Source of the DNA: Pseudomonadota bacterium
GTDB lineage: Bacteria > Pseudomonadota > Alphaproteobacteria > Rhizobiales > Devosiaceae
Reading direction: 5' to 3'
Length of the DNA stretch: 5,102 bases
NCBI GenBank assembly: GCA_023437755.1
Contig: JAEZFJ010000227.1
Coordinates: 1-5,102, forward strand
Part shown: positions 1 to 5,102 of the stretch, piece after piece
Layout of the letters: each line of letters begins with the position of its first letter
Numbering within the stretch: the stretch's first letter is position 1
Program-made: the position numbers and the translations under genes
The notes under the pieces: generated by a model
Seen by the model: only the letters and a program-made list of their open reading frames with translations
Database searches by the model: none
Told to the model about the DNA's origin: nothing

Positions 1-10
1 CCGACCGCGC

Positions 11-44
11 CATTCCCGCGAGGGCGGGACTGCATTCTCGCGGG
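11..44. repeat. REP-like GC-rich palindromic element after fliE
   Basis: The arms CCCGCGAG (15-22) and CTCGCGGG (37-44) are exact reverse complements and can form an 8-bp stem with a 14-nt loop. A smaller stem, CCCGC (15-19) with GCGGG (24-28), competes with it. The 12-mers at 11-22 and 33-44 are also direct near-repeats (10 of 12 identical, 22 nt apart). The core resembles the dispersed 'ATTCCCGCG..GCGGGA' palindromes common between genes of GC-rich proteobacteria. It lies about 55 nt past the fliE stop, where such elements often stabilise or end transcripts. No T-run follows on either strand, so it is not called an intrinsic terminator. Repetition elsewhere in the genome cannot be seen from one window. 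Confidence 0.4.
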
Positions 45-97
45 TGGCTCCTCGGGGAAGAACGGAGTCACGCCGTCGGGGGAATGGCGCAGGAGGC

Positions 98-433
98 CTA
101 GATCGGCATCCGCATGATTTCTTCGTAAGCCGAGATCACGCGGTCGCGGATGGTGACCATGGATTCGATGGCGATCTCGGTCTGGCTGAGGGCGGTGACC
201 ATGTCGACGACATTGGCCTTGCCGTTGACCATGTCGATGGCCATGGCGTCGCTGGCGCGTCCAGCCTCGACGACACCCTGCACCTGCTGGGCCAGCATGT
301 TGGCAAAGTCGCCGCCGGCACCCGGGCCCGCGAGCGCGGTCATGTCCGTCTGCGGCTTGGCGGCCTGCTGGATCAGGCGCTGGGCATTGCCATAGGCAGC
401 GGCCGCGGCGTTGAAGGGAGTGGAGATGGCCAT
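98..433 (-). CDS. fliE: Flagellar hook-basal body complex protein FliE
   Basis: FliE is the small export substrate that joins the MS ring to the proximal rod in the periplasm and is needed before rod subunits can be exported. The 111-residue product has the usual family length. Its N-terminal third is Ala/Gln-rich and variable. The conserved C-terminal half runs from about residue 42 (FANMLAQQV) through VVDMVTALSQTEIAIE (75-90) and ends in the hallmark SMVTIRDRVI..YEEIMRMPI. The ATG at 433-431 is preceded by GGAGC about 7 nt upstream. It is the third gene of the flgB-flgC-fliE unit, 15 nt after the flgC stop, so it is probably translated from the same mRNA. It stops with TAG. The identification is secure from the C-terminal motif and context. 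Confidence 0.96.
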   Translation of the reverse strand: MAISTPFNAAAAAYGNAQRLIQQAAKPQTDMTALAGPGAGGDFANMLAQQVQGVVEAGRASDAMAIDMVNGKANVVDMVTALSQTEIAIESMVTIRDRVISAYEEIMRMPI

Positions 434-448
434 GGTTCAGGCTCCGGA

Positions 449-859
449 TCAGCCGCGCAGGATATCGAGGGTGCGGCCCAGCATCTGCCGGGTCACGGTG
501 ACGACGTTGAGGTTGGCCTCGTAGGTGCGCTGGGCCTCGCGCATGTCCATGGTCTCGATCAGCGTATTGACGTTGGGATACTGGACGTAGCCCGCCTCAT
601 CCGCGGCGGGGTGGCCCGGCTCGTAGCGCGAGGTAAAATCGCTCATGTCGTAGGCCAGTCGGCCGACTTCGACGATCCGACCGCCGACATCCTGGTCGAG
701 CACGGCCGAGAAGGTCGGCACGCGGCGGCGGTAGGGCTCGGCGCCCGGCTCGGTGGCAGCGGAGTCGGCGTTGGCGATGTTCTCGGCGATCACCCGCATG
801 CGCGCGGTCTGCGCGTGCATGCCGGTGGCGGCAATCTTGAGCGACGAGTTGAAATCCAT
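449..859 (-). CDS. flgC: Flagellar basal-body rod protein FlgC
   Basis: FlgC is one of the proximal rod subunits (with FlgB and FlgF), exported by the flagellar type III apparatus and assembled in the periplasm on FliE. The 136-residue length is typical. The N-terminal helix contains the rod/hook family signature (AATGMHAQTARMRVIAENIA, residues 10-29, then NADS). A family-typical central segment follows (YEPGHPAADEAGYVQYPNVN, residues 79-98). The C-terminal helix includes ETMDMREAQRTYEANLN (102-118), which packs against the N-terminal helix in assembled rods. The ATG at 859-857 has a good ribosome-binding site: AGGAAA at 871-866 on this strand, overlapping the flgB stop codon. The gap after flgB is 11 nt, suggesting translational coupling. 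Confidence 0.97.
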   Translation of the reverse strand: MDFNSSLKIAATGMHAQTARMRVIAENIANADSAATEPGAEPYRRRVPTFSAVLDQDVGGRIVEVGRLAYDMSDFTSRYEPGHPAADEAGYVQYPNVNTLIETMDMREAQRTYEANLNVVTVTRQMLGRTLDILRG

Positions 860-870
860 GCGTGCTTTCC

Positions 871-1293
871 TCAGGCCTGCTTGCCGAGTGCGGTGCGGAT
901 GATCTTGATCGACTTCTGGTAGAGGCTGGTGGCCGCCTGATAGTCCATGAGGTTGGTGGTGACCTTCATCATCTCGTCCTCGAGGGTCACGCCATTGCCC
1001 TCAGGCGTGATCTCGAAACTGGCCATGCGCTGGGCATCGAAACCGCCCGGACCGGCGCCACCGGCGGAAAAATGCAGCGGCTGCGTCACGCTGGTGGTAA
1101 CGGAAGCGGTGGAGAAAGCCCCGTGCCTGCGGGCGAAATCGTACTGGGCGAGATCGCGGCCGGTGTAGCCGGGCGTCTCGGCATTGGCCACGTTCTCGGC
1201 CAGCAGGCCCTGTCGTGTCTGATGCCAGCGCATCTTGTCGGTCAGCGCCGAAAAGACCGGCATGTTGAGAAGGCCCATCGGCCATTGCTCCAT
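871..1293 (-). CDS. flgB: Flagellar basal-body rod protein FlgB
   Basis: FlgB is the rod subunit closest to the MS ring/FliE and one of the first proteins exported by the flagellar apparatus. From the ATG at 1293 the product is 140 residues. It carries the signature QGLLAENVANAETPGYTGRDL (about 28-48), a variable Gly-rich middle (78-85), and the C-terminal helix GVTLEDEMMKVTTNLMDYQA..SLYQKSIKIIRTAL. The start is uncertain. The ATG at 1278 (MGLLNMPVFSALTDKM, 135 aa) begins like many alphaproteobacterial FlgB proteins. A TTG at 1323 would lengthen the protein to 150 aa, but it falls inside a likely operator dyad and adds non-family residues. Shine-Dalgarno support is weak for all three candidates. 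It is the first gene of the minus-strand operon. Confidence 0.95.
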   Translation of the reverse strand: MEQWPMGLLNMPVFSALTDKMRWHQTRQGLLAENVANAETPGYTGRDLAQYDFARRHGAFSTASVTTSVTQPLHFSAGGAGPGGFDAQRMASFEITPEGNGVTLEDEMMKVTTNLMDYQAATSLYQKSIKIIRTALGKQA

Positions 1294-1318
1294 TGAGTCT
1301 CGTGGGGTAACCCCGATG

Positions 1319-1331
1319 GGCAATTCTTGCC
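1319..1331. promoter_or_regulatory. Inverted repeat GGCAA-N3-TTGCC, candidate operator
   Basis: This is a perfect 5+5 bp dyad with a 3-nt spacer. It lies 8 nt from the CtrA box on the flgB side, where the core promoter or transcription start of flgB would be expected. A repressor or second-tier flagellar regulator binding here could modulate flgB; FlbD of Caulobacter, for example, acts next to CtrA at some early flagellar promoters. The assignment to any protein is inference. The dyad itself is directly visible. Confidence 0.4.
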
Positions 1332-1339
1332 GGGCTCAT

Positions 1340-1358
1340 GGTTAACACGGCGTTAACC
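1340..1358. promoter_or_regulatory. CtrA-binding box (TTAA-N7-TTAAC)
   Basis: The sequence GGTTAACACGGCGTTAACC contains TTAA at 1342-1345, exactly seven bases, then TTAAC at 1353-1357. This is a complete match to the published CtrA consensus. The whole element is a 7+5+7 inverted repeat, so it also reads TTAA-N7-TTAAC on the minus strand. It could serve flgB (ATG 46 nt from the box edge) and fliO (ATG 96 nt away). CtrA is the alphaproteobacterial response regulator that activates early flagellar genes in Caulobacter, which fits the flanking gene set. Binding has not been shown here. Confidence 0.8.
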
Positions 1359-1380
1359 GGGCCGCGGTGTTGCGGTTTAG

Positions 1381-1399
1381 CCCTCGCATAATGCAAGGG
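1381..1399. promoter_or_regulatory. 19-bp imperfect palindrome upstream of fliO
   Basis: CCCTCGCATAATGCAAGGG pairs at eight of nine positions around a centre at 1390, with one C/A mismatch (1385/1395). It contains CATAAT (1387-1392), which resembles a -10 hexamer, but no -35 element sits at the proper distance. It may be an operator overlapping a fliO promoter, or a leader hairpin. The segment ATAATGC (1388-1394) is also complementary to GCATTAT at 1415-1421, giving an alternative fold. Confidence 0.35.
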
Positions 1400-1421
1400 G
1401 CAGTCGCTAAGTAGGCATTAT

Positions 1422-1441
1422 CTGCCGCACGGATTCGGCAG
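1422..1441 (+). promoter_or_regulatory. Leader hairpin next to fliO ribosome-binding site
   Basis: CTGCCG (1422-1427) and CGGCAG (1436-1441) form a 6-bp stem with an 8-nt loop. It ends four bases before the GGGAG Shine-Dalgarno sequence (1445-1449), which is 5 nt from the fliO ATG. If the fliO transcript begins upstream, this hairpin would lie in the 5' leader and could affect ribosome access. No T-run follows, so it is not a terminator. Confidence 0.3.
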
Positions 1442-1454
1442 GACGGGAGTACAC

Positions 1455-2078
1455 ATGCAGTTCCTCACCAGCCTTTTCGGCGCCGAGAATACCCTGATCA
1501 CCGCGCTGCTGGCGCTCGGCATCGTCCTCGTGCTCATCGTGCTTGGGGTGTGGCTCCTGAAGCTGGTGTTCTCCGCCTCCTCTAACATCGGCCGCGGCCG
1601 CAACCGGCGGCTGTCGGTGGTGGATACGCTGGCGCTCGATCCCAAGCGGCAACTGGTGATCGTGCGGCGCGACAATGTCGAACACCTGCTGCTGGTGGGT
1701 GGTCCGCAGGACATCGTGGTGGAGGGCGGCATTGCGGTGGAAGAAGCACCGGCCGCGCCGCAACAGAGCCGGCGACCGATCCCGGTGGTTGGTGGCCGCC
1801 GCCCTGCCCCGGCAGCGGCTGCCCCGGCCCCTGCGGCGGCGCCCGCCACCGCCATCGAGCAACTGCGCCAGAGTGGCCAGCCGACGGATCGCAAGCAGCA
1901 CCTGTCGCTTCGCCATACCGGCCTGTTGCGGCCAGTCGGGGAGAACCGCCCACTTTCCCCTGAAAACGGCGCCCCGGCCGGTCGCCCGGTCCCCGACTCA
2001 GCTAAAGAGGACGAGGCCAAGCGGCAGGTAGAAGGCGGCGACTTTGAACAGAACGGCGGCGAAGCCCGGCAGAACTGA
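1455..2078 (+). CDS. fliO: Flagellar biosynthetic protein FliO
   Basis: FliO is a membrane protein that helps assemble and stabilise FliP, and so the export gate FliPQR, of the flagellar type III secretion system. The 207-residue product has a short periplasmic N-terminus and one transmembrane segment (about 13-39). After a basic stop-transfer stretch (RGRNRR, 47-52) comes the FliO core motif, RLSVVDTLALDPKRQLVIVR (52-71), running on to VEHLLLVGGPQDIVVEGG. The rest is a low-complexity Pro/Ala linker (about 98-133) and a polar tail with SLRHTGLLRPVG (151-162). The ATG has a clear GGGAG ribosome-binding site 5 nt upstream. The 3' end overlaps fliP by 35 nt in another frame. FliO is poorly conserved in general, but motif, topology and the fliP neighbour agree. 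Confidence 0.92.
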   Translation: MQFLTSLFGAENTLITALLALGIVLVLIVLGVWLLKLVFSASSNIGRGRNRRLSVVDTLALDPKRQLVIVRRDNVEHLLLVGGPQDIVVEGGIAVEEAPAAPQQSRRPIPVVGGRRPAPAAAAPAPAAAPATAIEQLRQSGQPTDRKQHLSLRHTGLLRPVGENRPLSPENGAPAGRPVPDSAKEDEAKRQVEGGDFEQNGGEARQN

Positions 2079-2841
2079 GCGCGCCCCCCGCCGCTTGCAG
2101 CAACTGCTGCCCTGGGGCGCGCTGGCCGGCCTCGCACTCCTCCTGCTGACACCGGGGATCGCCAGCGCCCAGGAACTGTCGATCGACTTCGGCGACGACA
2201 CCACGCTGACCGAACGGGCGATCCAGCTCATCGGCCTGATCACGGTGCTGTCGCTGGCGCCGTCCGTTCTCGTGATGGTGACCAGCTTCACCCGCATCGT
2301 GGTGGTGCTGTCGCTGCTGCGCACCGCGATCGGCCTGCAGACGGCGCCACCCAATACGGTGATGGTGTCGCTGGCGCTGTTTCTGACGCTGTTCATCATG
2401 CAGCCGACTCTGCAGCAGAGCTATGATGACGGCATCGCCCCGCTGATGGCCGGTGAGATCGAGTTCACCGAAGCCTTCGAAGCGAGCGCCGCACCGGTCC
2501 ACGAATTCATGCGCGCCAATGTCCGGCAACAGGACCTGACGCTGTTCTACGACCTCACCGAGGCGGAAGTGCCCGACGAACCCGAGGCCATTCCGCTGCA
2601 ACTGCTGATTCCAGCTTTCATCATCTCGGAGCTGAGGCGCGCCTTCGAAATCGGGTTCCTGCTGTTCCTGCCCTTTGTCATCATCGACATGGTGGTCGCC
2701 TCGGTGCTGATGAGCATGGGCATGATGATGCTGCCGCCGGTGGTGATCTCCCTGCCGTTCAAGCTGATCTTCTTCGTGCTCGTCGACGGCTGGTACCTGG
2801 TCGCGGGATCACTGGTCCGCAGCTTCGTCAGCGGCGGGTAA
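2044..2841 (+). CDS. fliP: Flagellar type III export gate protein FliP
   Basis: FliP forms, with FliQ and FliR, the inner-membrane export gate at the centre of the basal body. The 265-residue product starts with a cleavable signal peptide, as is usual for FliP: a basic n-region with three Arg in RAPRR, hydrophobic WGALAGLALLLL (24-35), and probable cleavage after ASA (42). Family blocks follow: SFTRIVVVLSLLRTAIGLQ with APPN (81-104), LALFLTLFIMQP (110-121), then LIPAFIISELRRAFEIGFLL (188-207). The last block is a hydrophobic C-terminal half with VASVLMSMGMMMLPP (218-232), LPFKLIFFVLVDGW (237-250) and a GSL..SF ending. The TTG start is chosen because an in-frame TAG at 2029 precedes it, AGAAGG lies 8 nt upstream, and the only near alternative (TTG at 2095) loses the basic n-region. 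It overlaps fliO by 35 nt. Confidence 0.96.
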   Translation: MNRTAAKPGRTERAPRRLQQLLPWGALAGLALLLLTPGIASAQELSIDFGDDTTLTERAIQLIGLITVLSLAPSVLVMVTSFTRIVVVLSLLRTAIGLQTAPPNTVMVSLALFLTLFIMQPTLQQSYDDGIAPLMAGEIEFTEAFEASAAPVHEFMRANVRQQDLTLFYDLTEAEVPDEPEAIPLQLLIPAFIISELRRAFEIGFLLFLPFVIIDMVVASVLMSMGMMMLPPVVISLPFKLIFFVLVDGWYLVAGSLVRSFVSGG

Positions 2842-5102
2842 TCAGCTCGCGTTCGAGGTGGGGGCGCTCGCCACCTTTTCGGTGCCTTCGGCAGCGGACA
2901 GCGGCGCCAGTGCCCCGTCGGCACCATAGGTGGCGCGATAGGCGGCGAGGAACGCGTCGATGCCTTCCACGCCCGCAACCTGGCTGGCCACCTGCTTGAA
3001 CTCGAGGCTGGTGATCTGCGGGTTCGCGCTGACGAGGTCGAACATGGGCCATTCGGGCGTGGTCACCATGGCCTCGCCGAACTTGCTCCTGAGGCGCGAC
3101 AGGCTGAGCCCGTCACCCGCCAGAGAATAGCCCACTGCAGCCTTGATAATGCCAAGCCGTGCCGCCGGGGTAAGGGGGCCACGGCCCAGCTCGCCGGCAT
3201 AGAGTGCTTCGATCATGCCACCGGCGACATCGTAGCGGCGGGCGCGCCAGTTGGCGTCGATCCTCAGTTGCACCACCTCAGGGCCGTCCATGTCGCGCAG
3301 CATGTCGAGCGCAAGCTCGTCCCGCCCAGCGTCGATCAAGGCCCGTGCCTCGAGCACGCGCCGCTGGCGCACCAGCGTGTCGGGCATGTTGGCGAGGCGG
3401 GTCTCGTTGAGCACCCGCAGTGCATCCTGTGGCCGGCGGTTGGCGAGGTAGATCACGGCAAGATCGGCGGCGACCTGCGTGCGGGCGATGCCACGGAGGC
3501 GGTTGTCGAGCTGGTATTGCAGCAGTTCACTGGCCTGCTGCAGCAGATCCATACGAACCAGACGGCGGGCGAGATTGCGGATCATTTCGTCGCCGCGCAC
3601 GCCCGGAGGTGTCAGCGGACTGAAGTCATAGAACAGCGCCAGCGCTTCGACCGGGCCGATGGAGTCGGCAAGGCCATCCAGGAACAGCTGGCCGAACACC
3701 TGCTGCGCGTTGTCGCGAAGGGCATTGATGGGCGGGCTTTCCGGGTAGTTGGCCACGGCCTGCTGCACGGTCTCGAAACCGGCGCGATACTGCCCGTCAC
3801 GGAAGTAGAATTCGGCCAGCATCTTCTGCATGTCGGCTTCGAGCGGGTTGCCACGCCAGAGCATGGATTCCGCTGCCAGCGTCTGCGTGGCCTTCTCGAG
3901 GTCGAGATTGCCCGCCTGGTCGAGCAGCCGCAGCGTCCGGTATACCGCCTCGGCCCGTGTCGGGCGCACATCGGCGGCGATCACCTGCCCGTAAGTATCG
4001 AGCGCCTCCTGCGGGCGGCCACGCAACTCGTCCACCCGCGCCGACAGCAATTGGTAGAGCGTCAGGTCTTCCTTGTTGAGATCGGCGAAGACGATGCGAT
4101 CGAGGAAACGCTCCGCCATGGCGGGATCGTTAGTCTCGATGCCGGCCCGGATTGCGGCGAAATAGAAGTCGTTTCGTGCCCATTCGGGGTAGTAGGACAG
4201 CACATCCTGGGCCTCGATGGCATCGAGCCGGGCGCCCTTGTAGTCGAAGGTCTCCACCCGGGCGATGGCGCGCCACACGAGTGCGTCGATGTCCTGGCCC
4301 ATGCTGGGAGTATTGAGAATCGCCAGAGCATCGCGCGGCCGGCCCGCCAGGGTCGTGGCGATGGCGCGGCTCATGCGCAGCTTGCGGGTCAGCGCGTCGG
4401 AGTCGAGGCTGCCCTCCATGGCGTTCAGGACGCCGATCGCCTCGTAGCTCAGTTCGTGAGCGAGGTAGAGCTGGGCCAGGTCGAGCCGCGCGGCGTCGCG
4501 GTGCCGGCCCTCGGCGGCGGCTGCTGCAGCCTGCAGCTCTTCCAGTCGCGCATTGAACTCGCCGGGGCTGGCCGTTGCGAGGCGAGTGAGATCGACGAAG
4601 CCGGTCCTTGGTACTTCGCCAGTTGCAGCCGAGCTGACCCGCGGCCCCTCACTGGCCGAAACGGTAAGGCCGCCTGGGGCGCTCACCACGGCAAGGCTGT
4701 TCTCGACTGCAACGGATATATCCGGTGTCTGGGGCTTCAGCACCAGCCCGTGTACGCTGCGCAGCGCCGAGAATTCGACGTAGTCGAAGGCACGGGTGAC
4801 CCCGCGCGCCGGTGGGAAGGTCGTCACGACCTTCAGGACGTCGCCGACAACGGGGTCACGGAAGTCGTGCACGCGCGCGGGACGAGAGAGGTCTGCGGTG
4901 ATCTCGAAATTGCCCTCGATGTCGCGCCGGCGGCTGAGATCGACGGGCTGGGTCGGGGTGAGCAGGATGTCGCCCAGCGACAGGACCCAGGCCATGCCTT
5001 CAGAGCCCAGCGTCGCCAGACGATCCCGAGCCAGGTCGATTCTGACCACCTGCGTATCGCCCGAAGGCACGACGGAGAAGTCGGCGGCGATCGCCTTGAG
5101 TT
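2842..5102 (-). CDS. Large tetratricopeptide-like repeat protein, 5' end beyond window
   Basis: The reading frame stays open to the right edge, so the N-terminus is missing; 752 codons are visible (residue 1 = codon 5100-5098). A GTG at 5070 is probably internal, since the preceding residues (LKAIAADFSV) continue the same domain. Residues 1 to about 150 are rich in short hydrophobic/polar strands (FSVVPSGDTQVVRID, GNFEITADLS), suggesting a beta domain possibly related to AMIN-type modules. From about 180 to 640 the protein is alpha-helical with TPR-like units, e.g. LDLAQLYLAHELSYEAIGVL (206-225), LAEFYFRDGQYRAGFETVQQ (428-447) and ADLAVIYLANRRPQDALRVL (545-564). A distinct C-terminal block (about 643-722) and a polar tail follow. 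It is convergent with fliP, with no base between the stops. A scaffold or motility role is inference; no catalytic motif was seen. Confidence 0.85.
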   Translation of the reverse strand, partial: LKAIAADFSVVPSGDTQVVRIDLARDRLATLGSEGMAWVLSLGDILLTPTQPVDLSRRRDIEGNFEITADLSRPARVHDFRDPVVGDVLKVVTTFPPARGVTRAFDYVEFSALRSVHGLVLKPQTPDISVAVENSLAVVSAPGGLTVSASEGPRVSSAATGEVPRTGFVDLTRLATASPGEFNARLEELQAAAAAAEGRHRDAARLDLAQLYLAHELSYEAIGVLNAMEGSLDSDALTRKLRMSRAIATTLAGRPRDALAILNTPSMGQDIDALVWRAIARVETFDYKGARLDAIEAQDVLSYYPEWARNDFYFAAIRAGIETNDPAMAERFLDRIVFADLNKEDLTLYQLLSARVDELRGRPQEALDTYGQVIAADVRPTRAEAVYRTLRLLDQAGNLDLEKATQTLAAESMLWRGNPLEADMQKMLAEFYFRDGQYRAGFETVQQAVANYPESPPINALRDNAQQVFGQLFLDGLADSIGPVEALALFYDFSPLTPPGVRGDEMIRNLARRLVRMDLLQQASELLQYQLDNRLRGIARTQVAADLAVIYLANRRPQDALRVLNETRLANMPDTLVRQRRVLEARALIDAGRDELALDMLRDMDGPEVVQLRIDANWRARRYDVAGGMIEALYAGELGRGPLTPAARLGIIKAAVGYSLAGDGLSLSRLRSKFGEAMVTTPEWPMFDLVSANPQITSLEFKQVASQVAGVEGIDAFLAAYRATYGADGALAPLSAAEGTEKVASAPTSNAS
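2856..2879 (+). terminator. Possible intrinsic terminator for fliO-fliP
   Basis: AGGTGG (2856-2861) pairs with CCACCT (2871-2876) across a 9-nt GC-rich loop, and three further T's follow directly (2877-2879). It lies 15 nt past the fliP stop, the right side and distance for ending the fliOP message. It sits inside the 3' coding end of the convergent repeat-protein gene, so the bases are also constrained by codons. The stem and T-run are short, and the call is tentative. Confidence 0.35.

Larger units (their letters stand above)
1294..1454. promoter_or_regulatory. Divergent promoter region flgB / fliO
   Basis: These 161 nt separate the minus-strand flgBC-fliE unit from the plus-strand fliOP unit and must hold the promoters of at least one and probably both. 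The region is markedly more AT-containing than the flanking genes. It contains five separate dyads: GGGGTAACCCC (1304-1314), GGCAA-N3-TTGCC (1319-1331), GGTTAAC-N5-GTTAACC (1340-1358, the CtrA box), a 19-bp imperfect dyad at 1381-1399, and CTGCCG-N8-CGGCAG (1422-1441). Two GANTC motifs, the recognition sequence of the CcrM methylase, lie at 1295-1299 and 1432-1436. No convincing -35/-10 pair or sigma-54 site was assigned. Confidence 0.8.

Noticed and set aside
1..35. Minus-strand ATG codons at 35 and 13 as the start of a gene following fliE
   Set aside because: Only a few codons are visible, no well-spaced ribosome-binding site is present, and the residues do not resemble FliQ or another expected neighbour; it cannot be decided from this window.
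44..922. 292-codon plus-strand open frame antisense to fliE and flgC
   Set aside because: The translation is a Gly/His/Asp/Arg-rich composition typical of the antisense of GC-rich genes, with no family resemblance, and it covers two secure flagellar genes.
1294..1323. TTG start at 1323 extending FlgB by ten residues
   Set aside because: The extension lacks family similarity, has no ribosome-binding site, and begins inside the dyad at 1319-1331.
1317..1330. TGGGC..TTGC as a sigma-54 -24/-12 element
   Set aside because: The distance between GG and GC is 8-9 nt on either strand rather than 10; the sequence is better described as the GGCAA-N3-TTGCC dyad.
1374..1387. GG-N10-GC spacing resembling a sigma-54 promoter upstream of fliO
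   Set aside because: Only the GG and GC dinucleotides fit; the flanking TGGCAC and TTGC consensus bases are mostly absent, and such spacing is frequent in GC-rich DNA.
1407..2152. Long minus-strand open frames antisense to fliO
   Set aside because: They are low-complexity Arg/Ala/Ser/Gly products caused by the GC-rich Pro/Ala linker; FliO motif and ribosome-binding site support the plus strand.
5068..5070. GTG at 5070 as the start of the repeat protein
   Set aside because: The frame stays open to the window edge, no ribosome-binding site precedes it, no signal peptide follows, and the codons upstream continue a strand-like pattern.

Overview
This GC-rich window is a flagellar basal-body and export locus, almost certainly from an alphaproteobacterium. 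The main support is a perfect CtrA-type box (TTAA-N7-TTAAC) in the divergent promoter region, the class of control known for early flagellar genes in Caulobacter and relatives. The protein sequences agree with that placement. Genus cannot be fixed from the sequence alone; a Caulobacterales-, Rhodospirillales- or Sphingomonadales-like lineage is plausible.

Layout. Positions 1-97 hold no supported gene; they contain a GC-rich palindromic, REP-like element just past the fliE stop. Positions 98-1293, minus strand, hold a compact operon read in the order flgB, flgC, fliE (gaps of 11 and 15 nt). Positions 1294-1454 are a short divergent intergenic region packed with dyad symmetries, the central one being the CtrA box. 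Positions 1455-2841, plus strand, hold fliO and fliP, overlapping by 35 nt, with fliP starting at TTG. Positions 2842-5102, minus strand, hold the 3' part of a large gene convergent with fliP with no base between the two stop codons. It encodes a tetratricopeptide-like helical-repeat protein, and its start lies beyond the right edge of the window.

How it fits together. FliP and FliO belong to the inner-membrane export gate and its assembly. FliE is the MS-ring/rod junction protein, and FlgB and FlgC are proximal rod subunits exported through that gate. One CtrA box between the two divergent units could therefore co-activate the export gate and the first substrates it exports. The repeat protein is the least explained element: its tight placement against fliP suggests, but does not prove, a motility role.

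The core genes are ordinary flagellar genes. The items most worth a second look are the architecture of the divergent regulatory region and the large repeat protein.
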